Translations under genes and position numbers: made by a program
Assembly: GCA_038205805.1 (NCBI GenBank)
Contig: JBBRBO010000099.1
Span: 1-15,754 of the forward strand
Length of the DNA: 15,754 bases
Source: JBBSBY01 sp038205805
Lineage (GTDB): Bacteria > Desulfobacterota > Desulfomonilia > Desulfomonilales > Desulfomonilaceae
Direction: 5' to 3'
Part shown: in pieces, positions 1 through 7,005 of the stretch
Position numbering within the stretch: the first letter of the stretch is position 1
How the letters are laid out: every line of letters begins with the position of its first letter
Notes under the pieces: generated by a model
Seen by the model: only the letters and a program-made list of their open reading frames with translations
What the model was told of the DNA's origin: nothing
Databases searched by the model: none

Positions 1-323
1 ACCGCACGGCTGTTGACCACCGAAAGATCCTGCGTCCTTCAGGGGAGGAATCCTTTCCAATTCCTTCTCGAATCGATCATTGCTTACCGCAGTGGACTCC
101 CAGGACCCTCTTTAATTTAGCTGTCGTGGTGAACGATTACAACCTTTATAAGAGTAGGTTTTACCTATTAACGATGTGCTTTCACAAAAGCACGATCGGC
201 GGAGCTTTTCCAGCAAAGCAGGTTTTTACAACCCTTCCTGTCGTTTCAATGAGAAGCAATGTATATGCTCCAGGGAGATAGGTAGGGATTGGGAGGGTAA
301 TTCAGGTAGGCCCATACCGTCGG
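1..323. other. Non-coding stretch left of the transglycosylase gene
   Basis: I see no convincing gene here. Open frames are short, start without ribosome sites and resemble no family. The stretch contains two small perfect hairpins: TAGGT/ACCTA at 155-167, and GTGCTTT/AAAGCAC with a four-base loop at 176-193. Both lie downstream of the minus-strand transglycosylase stop and could help end its transcription, but neither is followed by a T run in that direction. Confidence 0.5.
176..193. repeat. Perfect 7-bp hairpin downstream of the transglycosylase gene
   Basis: GTGCTTT (176-182) pairs perfectly with AAAGCAC (187-193) around the loop CACA. It lies about 130 bases past the transglycosylase stop. 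Without a T tract it is not a standard intrinsic terminator; it may be an RNA 3'-end stabiliser or chance. Confidence 0.35.
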
Positions 324-1583
324 TCAATAGCGTCTACGCTCGTCCGAAGAGATGCGCAGGAGGGAAAGCCGCTTGGGCTTTTTGTGGGCTTTTACCTTGG
401 TCTGAACCGCCCGTGCCGGTATGTTGATCTTTATCCCGGGCTTGAGTTTCTTGCTGAAGTTCACGTCCGGATTCAGTCCGGCAAGTTTGGTCTTCTTCAA
501 TCCATAGCGTTTCACGAGCTTGTTCAGCGTGTCGCCTCTGTGCGTCACATGCACGATGATGTTCGTTTTGCCCCGATCAGGCTTGATGTTATGGAGCTTC
601 GCCAGTAGGACCGATTTTTTCCCTTTGGGGACTCGTAAGGCATGCGCAGGTGAGGGCGGTGTCGCTCCCCGGATGAGCGACGGGTTCAGTTCCACCAGAT
701 CGTCAAGCGGCGCGTGTATGGCTTGGGCCAAGGATTCAAGGGGATAGCTTCCTTCAATGGCTACCGTATCGTGATCCGTCCTATCGGTCGCATTCTTCAA
801 GGGAGCAAAGCCATATTTTTCAGTATGCTTGGCTATATGTGCAATGGCTTGAAAGCGCGGGACGAACTCCTTCGTTTCCTTTTTGAGGTGTTTACTTGAG
901 CATATTCCATCATATTCGTCGGAGTCTTCCTTGCACATGACATTGTTCAGCTTGTTTTCACCGGAATTATACGCCGACAGGGCCAAACGCCAACACCCGA
1001 ACATGTCGTGGAGATCCTTCAGGTAACTGATGGCGGCCTGCGTGGATTTGCGCGGGTCAAGGCGCTCGTCCACCCAACTATCCACGCGTAGGCCGTAGTT
1101 TCTCGCGGTCGCCGGCATAAACTGCCACATCCCCAGGGCATTGGCCGGGGAACGCGCTTCAGGGTTTGCTCCGGATTCCAAGAGAAACAAATACGCCAAG
1201 TCCTTAGGCGCCTTTTCCTGAGCGCACGTGTTCTTGACCATGGGTAGAAATTGCTCTGCCTGAGCCAAATAGCGCTTCATGGTTTCTCGGCGGCCGTACG
1301 CATATTCCTTAATAAACGCTTTTACTCTGGGCGAAGATTCATCGAGTGGGACTTCCGCCGGGTCCGCTGACTTGCATTTTTCTGAATTCGAGGCAAAACA
1401 CACGGCCCTGCTCAAAGCATTGGATAGGAGAGGCTGTGGGTTAAGGTTTTGTTTCACCAGACGGCCCGTAGAGCCGCAGCCGGAAAGGCACAGGATGATA
1501 ATGAGGATTGCAGGCGCATACCCATATCGTAAACGGCCGACACTATGTGGTTCGGATATACCGAGCAGCCACGGGGGTCGCAC
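324..1583 (-). CDS. mltD: Membrane-bound lytic murein transglycosylase, SLT plus LysM (MltD-like lipoprotein)
   Basis: This enzyme cleaves the MurNAc-GlcNAc bond of peptidoglycan, forming a 1,6-anhydro end, and should sit in the periplasm anchored to the outer membrane. The GTG start at 1583 is chosen because GAGGAGG lies six bases upstream; an in-frame ATG at 1619 would add 12 residues ahead of that site. In the 419-residue product, a hydrophobic segment ends in the lipobox LSGC (acylated Cys about residue 36). The SLT domain (about 115-215) has the catalytic Glu in LLESG (about 136), then ALGMWQFMPATA and ALSAYNSGENKL. A weaker LysM-like segment (about 272-320) and a clear C-terminal LysM (about 342-390, HRGDTLNKLVKRYGL) should bind glycan. 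The tail is very basic. Length and order fit MltD. It shares strand with the kinase-like gene upstream but is separated by 328 bases, so it probably has its own promoter. Confidence 0.9.
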   Translation of the reverse strand: MRPPWLLGISEPHSVGRLRYGYAPAILIIILCLSGCGSTGRLVKQNLNPQPLLSNALSRAVCFASNSEKCKSADPAEVPLDESSPRVKAFIKEYAYGRRETMKRYLAQAEQFLPMVKNTCAQEKAPKDLAYLFLLESGANPEARSPANALGMWQFMPATARNYGLRVDSWVDERLDPRKSTQAAISYLKDLHDMFGCWRLALSAYNSGENKLNNVMCKEDSDEYDGICSSKHLKKETKEFVPRFQAIAHIAKHTEKYGFAPLKNATDRTDHDTVAIEGSYPLESLAQAIHAPLDDLVELNPSLIRGATPPSPAHALRVPKGKKSVLLAKLHNIKPDRGKTNIIVHVTHRGDTLNKLVKRYGLKKTKLAGLNPDVNFSKKLKPGIKINIPARAVQTKVKAHKKPKRLSLLRISSDERRRY

Positions 1584-1911
1584 AATACGCCTCCTCAACA
1601 AATCACATCCAAAAATCATAGATATTAAACGTGCGCCACTGAAGGGAACAACCAGTGGTCACGTTAAAGGTCCAGTTCAGTGTACGGGAGCTATGTCTAC
1701 AGAATCGAGGCTTGTTCCGCGAAACGAGTTCATCGGCCGTTCGCCTCCTAGGTACGTATGGTAAGCTTCCTATCCAAGCCGTGTCAATGAAAACTTTCAT
1801 AGGGCGGCTTACAGGGCGCGTAAGCGTTTAACGGCGGCGCCTTTCAAGCTTATACGTACGTTCGTATTTTGACGCAAAATCCGACTATACGCCTACTTGG
1901 AACTCGGTGTA
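1584..1911. other. Intergenic stretch between two minus-strand genes
   Basis: No gene is supported. On the minus strand a weak promoter can be drawn before the transglycosylase gene: TTGTTC, an 18-base spacer and TAATAT, ending near 1624. The part near 1820-1841 (GTAAGCG followed by a GC-rich stretch) resembles 5334-5353 in another intergenic region. Just right of it the sequence has several TACG-type short palindromes. I see no terminator with a T run after the kinase-like gene. Confidence 0.4.
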
Positions 1912-2610
1912 TCAGCGCGCAAACGTCACGGATAAGCCGTCCGCACTTATAGAAAAGGAACCGCCCCTCTGCTCCAGGAGCTGCAACGCACGATGTAGAT
2001 CATTCGCAAGCGGATCCAGGTAGTAAGCGGGTTCATGCTCGCCGATGTCCCATGCCAGCTCGATAACGCCGCGGTCGTTTTCCGTAATGGTTTGCACATC
2101 CAGAACGTTCGAGTCGTCGGGCTGATTCTCCCCAAGCCGCTTACTCGCCTTGGTAAGCAGGTCCCGTGAGTACGCCAAACTAAGGGTAAGCGCCGTTTCA
2201 ACGAACACAGGATCATCAACCGTAAACGAGCCCGAGCCGATGTGACGATGTTTCACCGTTATGCCGCGTGCGGCGAATTGCCGCGCCATGAGTGAGTATA
2301 CTCGTGCGAACAACGCCGCAAGGTGAGCCCGATCCGTAGGGGGACTTTCGCCCTTCGCAAAAGAGCGCAAGCCTTCCACCATGTTTGCGGCCTTGCGAAT
2401 ATGGTTGGTAATAATGTCGACTCTCTCGGCAAGAAAACGTCGGTCCTCGGCGAGGATGGAAAGTTTATCGAGTTTCAATTCGAGAATGTGAGCGGCCATA
2501 AGCGAGGCGTGAAGCGGCTGATTCATATCATGCGAGAATCCCCCAAGGATTTCTCTCAGAGAAGAAAGTCGAAGGATTTCCTCGGGAGTGTTGGGTATTT
2601 GAGCGTTCAT
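1912..2610 (-). CDS. Small histidine-kinase-like protein with degenerate ATP-binding domain
   Basis: The 232-residue product has no signal peptide, membrane segment or recognisable sensor domain, so it is likely cytoplasmic. Residues about 17-90 look like a dimerisation/phosphoacceptor helix pair with the H-box FSHDMNQPL (His27), of the HExNQPL type seen in FixL/DctB-like kinases. The C-terminal half (about 95-232) follows the HATPase fold pattern but lacks key parts: where the N-box Asn is expected it reads VETALTLSLAYSRDLL, the DxGxG box is reduced to WDIGEH (Asp188, Gly190), and the second glycine loop is absent. I chose the ATG at 2610; a TTG at 2676 could add 22 residues unlike the family. 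It may be a phosphotransfer or phosphatase partner rather than an autokinase. No response regulator is adjacent. Confidence 0.7.
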   Translation of the reverse strand: MNAQIPNTPEEILRLSSLREILGGFSHDMNQPLHASLMAAHILELKLDKLSILAEDRRFLAERVDIITNHIRKAANMVEGLRSFAKGESPPTDRAHLAALFARVYSLMARQFAARGITVKHRHIGSGSFTVDDPVFVETALTLSLAYSRDLLTKASKRLGENQPDDSNVLDVQTITENDRGVIELAWDIGEHEPAYYLDPLANDLHRALQLLEQRGGSFSISADGLSVTFAR

Positions 2611-2879
2611 ACTACTCGTCCGGCGCAGTAAAGGTGCGCGATCTCGGGAATACAAGCGGTGACATGAGAGTGACAATCCGCCGCAGATGGTTTCGGATCA
2701 GGAATCTGTCAATATAGCCACATTTTTCTTACATGTGAAGAGAGTCATGGATTTCTCAAAGAACCGGAGTAGTTCAAGTGGATGATTAGGGCTGTTACTC
2801 TACAGTTTATGCTTGATCCTGGGTAAAGGTAACGTCATACTCCGAGGGCGCCGTTCCGAGCCCGGTGAACTACGACACC

Positions 2880-2993
2880 ATGCGCATCAAAACTCGGAAT
2901 CAGGTGACGTATTCTACTGCAAAACCAGAGGCGCCGATCAGCCGGCGCAACGATGGCCGGTCCGGACGGGAGATATTCTCCCTCCCTTGGTAA
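2880..2993 (+). CDS. Possible short leader ORF ahead of the phosphoesterase (hypothetical)
   Basis: An ATG at 2880 opens a 37-codon frame that ends in two consecutive TAA codons (2991-2996). It is in the same frame as the phosphoesterase, whose ATG is seven codons after the second stop. The peptide is basic (starts MRIKTRNQVTYS, ends GREIFSLPW) and matches no family I know. The ribosome site is poor (GGTGA about 12 bases before the ATG). The two GC-rich hairpins lie within it, so it could be a translated leader, but it may equally be chance. Confidence 0.2.
   Translation: MRIKTRNQVTYSTAKPEAPISRRNDGRSGREIFSLPW
2931..2982. repeat. Tandem perfect hairpins in the phosphoesterase leader
   Basis: GCGCCG (2931-2936) pairs with CGGCGC (2943-2948), and GGGAGA (2968-2973) pairs with TCTCCC (2977-2982) around a three-base loop. 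They end 35 bases before the phosphoesterase ATG, so they would be part of its 5' leader if transcription starts upstream. No T run follows. Confidence 0.4.
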
Positions 2994-3017
2994 TAAGTAC
3001 CAACTGGGACATACATT

Positions 3018-3890
3018 ATGAAAGACGGCATGGAAGATACTGTTTTCGCCGACCCGACCTCTCGCATCATCCACCTTTCCGATCTGCATTTCGGCACGGT
3101 GATACCCGAATTATGCGACTCGTTACTCGATATTATCGAGTCATCCCAACCCACCGTGGTGGTTGTGAGCGGCGATCTTACTCAACGAGCTAAGGAAAGG
3201 CAGTTTCAAGAAGCGGCGGAATTCCTCAAGCGAATTACATTTCCGACCCTTGTGGTGCCCGGTAATCACGACGTTCCGTTGTGGAACATCTACTATCGCT
3301 TCTTTCACCCCTTGGACCGCTATAAGAGAATTATTACAAGCGACATGGCGCCCGTATTTCGGAACAAGAATTTGTTGGTCTTGGGGCTCAATTCGGCGCG
3401 CTCGTTTACCATAAAAGAAGGCGGCGTCTCGAAAGAACAAAGGGACATCATGCGCAAGGTCTTCGGTTCAGCGCCGGCAGACGTCTTCAAAGTGGTCGTA
3501 TTCCATCATCCCCTTGTGGATTGCATGCCCGAGGATGATTTTGCCGTGATCGACGGCGCGGCCGAGGCTTTAGCGGTTCTGGAATCTATAGGGGTGGAAA
3601 TGTCGCTCACCGGCCACTTACACCACCAATACGCATGCGAATCCGTCCATGAGCGCTCGATACTCATGATCCAAGCGGGTACAGCCCTGTCTCATCGCAC
3701 ACGAGATTTTCCCAATAGTTTCAACGTACTCGATGTGGAACCCGCGGCAGTTACGCTCACCATCTATGAATGGAACACCGCCGAAAACAAGTTTACACCC
3801 GGTCGCTTCATGCGCTTCGAGAAAGCCCCCCAATGGCGACCCGCGCCCGTTAAGGTGAAGGAACTGAAGAATGTTGTCGAAACGAGTTGA
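3018..3890 (+). CDS. Calcineurin-like metallophosphoesterase
   Basis: This is a dinuclear metal phosphoesterase of 290 residues, a usual length for the class III/CpdA-like branch. All the metal and active-site motifs are visible in order: SDLHFG (Asp22, His24), SGDLTQ (Asp53), PGNHD (Asn83, His84), VFHHP (His163/164) and TGHLHHQ (His200, His202). There is no signal peptide or membrane segment, so it is likely cytoplasmic. The substrate cannot be read from the sequence; relatives act on cyclic nucleotides, nucleotide-lipid intermediates or phosphodiesters. The ATG at 3018 has only a weak ribosome site (GGGAC); an ATG four codons later is an alternative. Its last 20 bases overlap the start of the lipid kinase gene, indicating co-transcription and probably translational coupling. 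The neighbour suggests a role in phospholipid or lipid-phosphate turnover, by inference only. Confidence 0.88.
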   Translation: MKDGMEDTVFADPTSRIIHLSDLHFGTVIPELCDSLLDIIESSQPTVVVVSGDLTQRAKERQFQEAAEFLKRITFPTLVVPGNHDVPLWNIYYRFFHPLDRYKRIITSDMAPVFRNKNLLVLGLNSARSFTIKEGGVSKEQRDIMRKVFGSAPADVFKVVVFHHPLVDCMPEDDFAVIDGAAEALAVLESIGVEMSLTGHLHHQYACESVHERSILMIQAGTALSHRTRDFPNSFNVLDVEPAAVTLTIYEWNTAENKFTPGRFMRFEKAPQWRPAPVKVKELKNVVETS

Positions 3891-4821
3891 CGTTATCATC
3901 AACCCCTCCGCGGGAACCGACGGCAAAGCTGAGGACGAGGAAACGGTTCATCTCCTGGAAGACGCCTTTGCTCGCCACTCCCACGTTGAGTGCCGCACAC
4001 ACCGCTGCGACGGCCCCGAGGGCTTCTCGGCGGAGGCGGAAAAGGCCTTGGCTGCGGGTGCGGAGACCGTCGTGGCCGCAGGTGGGGACGGCACGGTAAG
4101 CTGCGTCGCTCGCTCGCTGGTGCACAAGGACGCCGCCTTGGGCATCTTGCCGCTGGGCACGCTCAACCACTTGGCAAAGGACTTGGGTATCCCTGAGGAT
4201 CTTAACGAGGCTGTGGACGTAATCTGCGCCGATTTCACGGCGGTTATAGATGTTGGCCGGGTTAACGATACCTATTTCATGAACAACGCAAGTGTGGGAT
4301 TCTACCCCAAGCTTGTCACCATGAGGGAACGCCTGCGTCCCGCCGTCGGCAAGTGGCCCGCTATGCTGGCTGCGTCACTAAGTATTCTCTACCGCATGCC
4401 CTTTGTCCGTACCCGTATAGAATGGGATGGCGGCAGCGTATTGAAGCGTGCCCCGCTCATCTTCATTGGGAATAATGTTTATGAAACCGCATGGCCCAAG
4501 GTGGGGAAACGCTTGGGGCTAAATAACGGCACGTTGTGGTTGCTCTACCCTAAGAAAACGAATGTCTGGACGAATATCAAGGCCGCATGGAGGGCGCTCA
4601 AAGGTGAAATGGACGCCGCCGCAGAAGTTGAAGCCAAGGAACTGAAGAAGCTTACGCTGCGCTTTCGCAGGAAAAGCATATCACTGGGCCTGGATGGAGA
4701 AGTCGTCAAGCTGGAGACCCCTCTTGTGTTCGAGATCGTCCCCGACGCTCTCAAGGTGAAGGTTCCGCCCAAAGAAAGCAGAGAGATGCCCGTTGAGACC
4801 GGTTTGCAATCAAAAGAGTAA
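3871..4821 (+). CDS. Diacylglycerol/sphingosine kinase-family lipid kinase (DagK/YegS/LCB5 type)
   Basis: This 316-residue protein should transfer phosphate from ATP to a lipid hydroxyl, such as diacylglycerol or a related lipid, at the inner face of the membrane. The N-terminal catalytic domain shows DVIINPSAG (residues 7-15), the nucleotide-binding AAGGDGTVS (69-77, GGDGT core) and GILPLGTLNHLAKDLGIP (91-108), all family hallmarks. The C-terminal half is the beta-sandwich lipid-binding domain with IDVGRVNDTYFMNNASVGFY and, near the end, LGLDGEVVKLETP. The ATG at 3871 lies inside the phosphoesterase gene, with AAGGA about nine bases upstream. Downstream is a GC-rich hairpin (4828-4871). The exact lipid is unknown; the GTLNHLAKD form is common in poorly characterised bacterial members. 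Confidence 0.9.
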   Translation: MLSKRVDVIINPSAGTDGKAEDEETVHLLEDAFARHSHVECRTHRCDGPEGFSAEAEKALAAGAETVVAAGGDGTVSCVARSLVHKDAALGILPLGTLNHLAKDLGIPEDLNEAVDVICADFTAVIDVGRVNDTYFMNNASVGFYPKLVTMRERLRPAVGKWPAMLAASLSILYRMPFVRTRIEWDGGSVLKRAPLIFIGNNVYETAWPKVGKRLGLNNGTLWLLYPKKTNVWTNIKAAWRALKGEMDAAAEVEAKELKKLTLRFRRKSISLGLDGEVVKLETPLVFEIVPDALKVKVPPKESREMPVETGLQSKE

Positions 4822-4827
4822 AAAACC

Positions 4828-4871
4828 GGGGAGGACTTCCTGAAAGAAGGATTTTCTTCGCAGCCCTCCCC
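4828..4871 (+). terminator. Likely transcript-end hairpin after the lipid kinase
   Basis: GGGGAGG (4828-4834) pairs with CCTCCCC (4865-4871), enclosing a smaller AAGAA/TTCTT stem (4844-4858). It starts seven bases after the lipid kinase stop. No T run follows, so it may be a processing or stabilising structure rather than a true intrinsic terminator. Confidence 0.45.
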
Positions 4872-4898
4872 AATATGGAGTGGGCTTTTCCGGTTCCC

Positions 4899-4918
4899 CT
4901 TCCCGAATTTCCGGGAAG
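4899..4918. repeat. Perfect 7-bp inverted repeat
   Basis: CTTCCCG (4899-4905) and CGGGAAG (4912-4918) flank the six-base loop AATTTC. It lies 80 bases past the lipid kinase stop and may act with the preceding hairpin at the transcript's 3' end. Confidence 0.4.
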
Positions 4919-5197
4919 ACGGTAGGGCGTATTCTTTTGAGCCGCTATCTTGCGCGCGTCCTTCTAACGGCCTTGAGCTGTATGTTAGCGTCTAAGCCCC
5001 GAATTGGCTTTAGAAGAACAAACCTGATCACTCTTACCCCCTTGAAGCATCGGCGACACGATCTCATTAGACAAACTACTCCCTTGGGCTCTCTCGACGA
5101 AACCGAAAATGTTTGAACGGATCGTCGTGCGAGTCTTCGCTGAAAATGTTTCGTTTGTACACGAATCCTAAGTATCTAATTTCTATTATAAAATAAG

Positions 5198-5213
5198 TTT
5201 ACAGCGTTGTAAA
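5198..5213. repeat. AT-rich palindrome in intergenic region
   Basis: TTTACA (5198-5203) and TGTAAA (5208-5213) form a perfect inverted repeat with a four-base centre, in an AT-rich patch. The shape would suit a small operator or a weak promoter -35 element, but no gene starts nearby on the plus strand. Confidence 0.3.
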
Positions 5214-5282
5214 GCAATAACGTAAAAAGCCCTTTAGAATGATATATAGTCTCCCGAAAGCGAGATGACCTACACGTAAGTT

Positions 5283-5301
5283 GTGCTCCATTATGGAGCA
5301 C
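5283..5301. repeat. Perfect 8-bp hairpin with three-base loop
   Basis: GTGCTCCA (5283-5290) pairs exactly with TGGAGCAC (5294-5301) around TTA. About eight bases further right GCAAAA/TTTTGC (5310-5327) forms a second stem. It sits far from both flanking genes, so it is not simply a terminator for either. Confidence 0.45.
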
Positions 5302-5355
5302 GGATGGCTGCAAAAAGCGCCTTTTGCGCAAGTGTAAGCGTTACGACGACGCCAT

Positions 5356-5373
5356 TACGCGCCGGAGCGCGTA
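5356..5373. repeat. Intergenic palindrome, copy 1 (TACGCGC-CGGA-GCGCGTA)
   Basis: Seven bases pair perfectly around the loop CGGA. The same 18-base unit recurs at 5423-5440, starting 67 bases later. Exact duplication of a hairpin outside genes suggests a dispersed palindromic repeat of REP type. Confidence 0.55.
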
Positions 5374-5421
5374 GGCCGCGAATCTTATCCCCTGATATTC
5401 TAGTGTTATGCCATGGTAGTA

Positions 5422-5441
5422 GTACGCGCCGGAGCGCGTAC
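5422..5441. repeat. Intergenic palindrome, copy 2 (one base pair longer)
   Basis: This copy repeats the unit at 5356-5373 exactly and extends the stem to eight pairs (GTACGCGC/GCGCGTAC, loop CGGA). A related self-complementary ATACGCGTAT lies at 5466-5475. Confidence 0.55.
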
Positions 5442-5653
5442 GCGGCGCCGATCCTACCCTAACAGATACGCGTATGCGTTTCGTTTCTTCCGTTTGCGCT
5501 TGGCGGCCGCCCAATGGCGAATCAAACAGGGAATATTCGGGAGAACCTTACTAGAAAGAAAGGATGAGAGTCTCGAATCCCTTTCCAAGGCCCCTTTACA
5601 CCGTTACGTTTACTCGATTGTACTTGCTTTGGTAGCGAGATCCATACGTCGTC

Positions 5654-5669
5654 GCGCTCCGTAGAGCGC
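5654..5669 (-). terminator. Hairpin just past the MFS transporter stop
   Basis: GCGCTC (5654-5659) pairs with GAGCGC (5664-5669), and the structure starts four bases past the transporter stop codon in its direction. It lacks a T run, so it is only a possible terminator; its sequence echoes the GCGC palindromes at 5356 and 5422. Confidence 0.35.
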
Positions 5670-5673
5670 AGCT

Positions 5674-6954
5674 TTACGGTTCATCGCCTATAGGCCTGGG
5701 GTCCCGCACGATGATTCCCATCACAATGCCGAGCACGGCCAGAGCGGCTGAAACCGCAATGGCCGCGTCGTACCCGCCCGTTTCGGTACGGATGTATCCA
5801 CCTAAATAGGGGCCGAGGATTGCGGCTATAAGCAAGGGCGTCGTAGACAACCCGTAGTTCACGCCGAAATTTTTCGGGCCGAAGTTCGCCGAGATGAGCG
5901 AAGAGCTTATGGGGATCGCGCCGCCGTACGCAACCGCAATGAGGACAATGGCCGCAATGAGAGCCGGAAAACCCAAATGCGCCACCAAAATCCCGAGAAT
6001 CAGTTGCCCGACGAGCATACACATAGCGGCAACGATCATAGTGCGATTGCGACCCACGGTATCCCACAAGAGCCCCACCGCTAGACGACCCAGCCCGTTA
6101 CACAGAGAGAACACCGCCATTGCCGCCACCGCCGTAGGATTGGACAATCCGGTTTCCATGGCCAGCGGGACCACATGACCAATTATCATGAGCCCACCGG
6201 TAAGTATCACAACGTGAAAGACCCACCATACCCACCACGTGGATGTGGCGAACATCTGCCTCCAGGTGTAGTCGACGAAGGTTACTGCGGGGGCCGTAGC
6301 CGTCGGCTGTACCATCCCGGCCGGAGCCCAGCCCACCGGTGGAAACTTCAGGAACTGTGCGCCTACGAGACAGAAAACAAGACTGAGTATGCCGAACATC
6401 CTGAACGCCCATTCATACCCGGCGGTATTGATGACGTACCCGGCGGTCGATCCCAAGATAACGGCGGCTAAGCCGAATCCCATTACAAGGATTCCCGATA
6501 TTAAGCCTCGTCTGTCGGGAAACCAGCGCATGCACACACCCATAGGAACCACATTGGCGTACCCTATCCCGAAGCCGCAGAGCACCCCGTACGACACATA
6601 GAGCGCCGATAGATTTTGCGCCATTGACGCGGCGAAGAATCCCACCGCAAGCGCAACAGCGCCAAGGCTTACCACGATGCGCGGCCCCTTTTTGTCACTG
6701 TGACGGCCACCCATAACCATCCCGAGCACAAAGAACACAATCGATATGGTAAACGCCATGGACGTCTGTGCGCGCGTCCAGCCGAATTGCCGTTCCAGCG
6801 GCGTCACGAAGATCGACCATGCGTACAGCAATCCGAGTATGAGGGAAATACCGAACCCAATAATGACGTAGAGCCACCGGTTATGTTCTCCCAAGAAGCC
6901 TCTCGTCGCGGGTTCGAGAGAGGAAAGGCTCAGTTTTGGGGTCTGTGCCGACAT
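5674..6954 (-). CDS. MFS transporter, oxalate/formate antiporter-like (OFA) family
   Basis: This 426-residue inner-membrane carrier has about 12 hydrophobic segments. The first (about 28-50) contains LGLLYAWSIFVTPLERQFGW, the family's typical opening; motif A follows as GGRHSDKKGPR (82-92), and the second half has the equivalent NGLGRLAVGLLWDTVGRN. OFA members swap or import small monocarboxylates or dicarboxylates. In the oxalate transporter an essential Lys lies in TM11 shortly after NYG; here the matching stretch, NYGLSTTPLLIAAILGP (from about 366), has no Lys, so oxalate is an unlikely substrate (inference from family knowledge). The ATG at 6954 is preferred over one 14 codons upstream because AAAGGAGA lies just before it. 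The leader holds two inverted repeats. No neighbouring catabolic gene hints at the substrate. Confidence 0.88.
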   Translation of the reverse strand: MSAQTPKLSLSSLEPATRGFLGEHNRWLYVIIGFGISLILGLLYAWSIFVTPLERQFGWTRAQTSMAFTISIVFFVLGMVMGGRHSDKKGPRIVVSLGAVALAVGFFAASMAQNLSALYVSYGVLCGFGIGYANVVPMGVCMRWFPDRRGLISGILVMGFGLAAVILGSTAGYVINTAGYEWAFRMFGILSLVFCLVGAQFLKFPPVGWAPAGMVQPTATAPAVTFVDYTWRQMFATSTWWVWWVFHVVILTGGLMIIGHVVPLAMETGLSNPTAVAAMAVFSLCNGLGRLAVGLLWDTVGRNRTMIVAAMCMLVGQLILGILVAHLGFPALIAAIVLIAVAYGGAIPISSSLISANFGPKNFGVNYGLSTTPLLIAAILGPYLGGYIRTETGGYDAAIAVSAALAVLGIVMGIIVRDPRPIGDEP

Positions 6955-7005
6955 ACAGTCTCCTTTGGTGTATACTTCGTATATCAGGCTTACCATTTTC
7001 CCGTG

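Larger units (their letters stand above)
2611..3017. other. Divergent intergenic region with GC-rich hairpins
   Basis: This separates the minus-strand kinase-like gene from the plus-strand phosphoesterase gene and should hold both promoters, though no strong sigma70 pair stands out. Two perfect hairpins lie close to the phosphoesterase start: GCGCCG/CGGCGC (2931-2948) and GGGAGA/TCTCCC (2968-2982). Both lie inside a possible 37-codon leader frame listed separately. Confidence 0.45.
4822..5673. other. Gene-free region rich in perfect palindromes
   Basis: About 850 bases separate the convergent lipid-kinase (plus) and MFS transporter (minus) genes. Open frames here are short, arginine-rich in the GC-rich part and resemble nothing. 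The left part has GC-rich hairpins after the lipid kinase. An AT-rich patch (about 5160-5245) contains promoter-like TATTATAAAAT. Between 5198 and 5669 there are six or more perfect palindromes, described separately. The right end is the MFS transporter's 3' flank. A structured small RNA is possible but unproven. Confidence 0.5.

Noticed and set aside
1..108. Minus-strand frame reading AVSNDRFEKELERIPPL, slightly like the end of a Tyr (REP-associated) transposase
   Set aside because: It lacks a start, has a stop shortly before, and the resemblance covers only about ten residues; more sequence to the left would be needed.
2813..3193. 126-codon plus-strand frame overlapping the phosphoesterase start
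   Set aside because: It is out of frame with a clear metallophosphoesterase gene, resembles no family and has an odd His/Arg-rich composition typical of shadow frames.
4880..5116. 78-codon frame after the lipid kinase
   Set aside because: No ribosome site, no resemblance, and its start lies between two hairpins of the transcript end.
5283..5441. CRISPR-like array from the repeated palindromes
   Set aside because: Only two copies of an 18-base unit with one 49-base interval, no leader and no cas genes.
5413..5664. 83-codon arginine-rich frame
   Set aside because: It begins inside the palindrome repeat region; its residues come from GC-rich repeats and resemble no protein.
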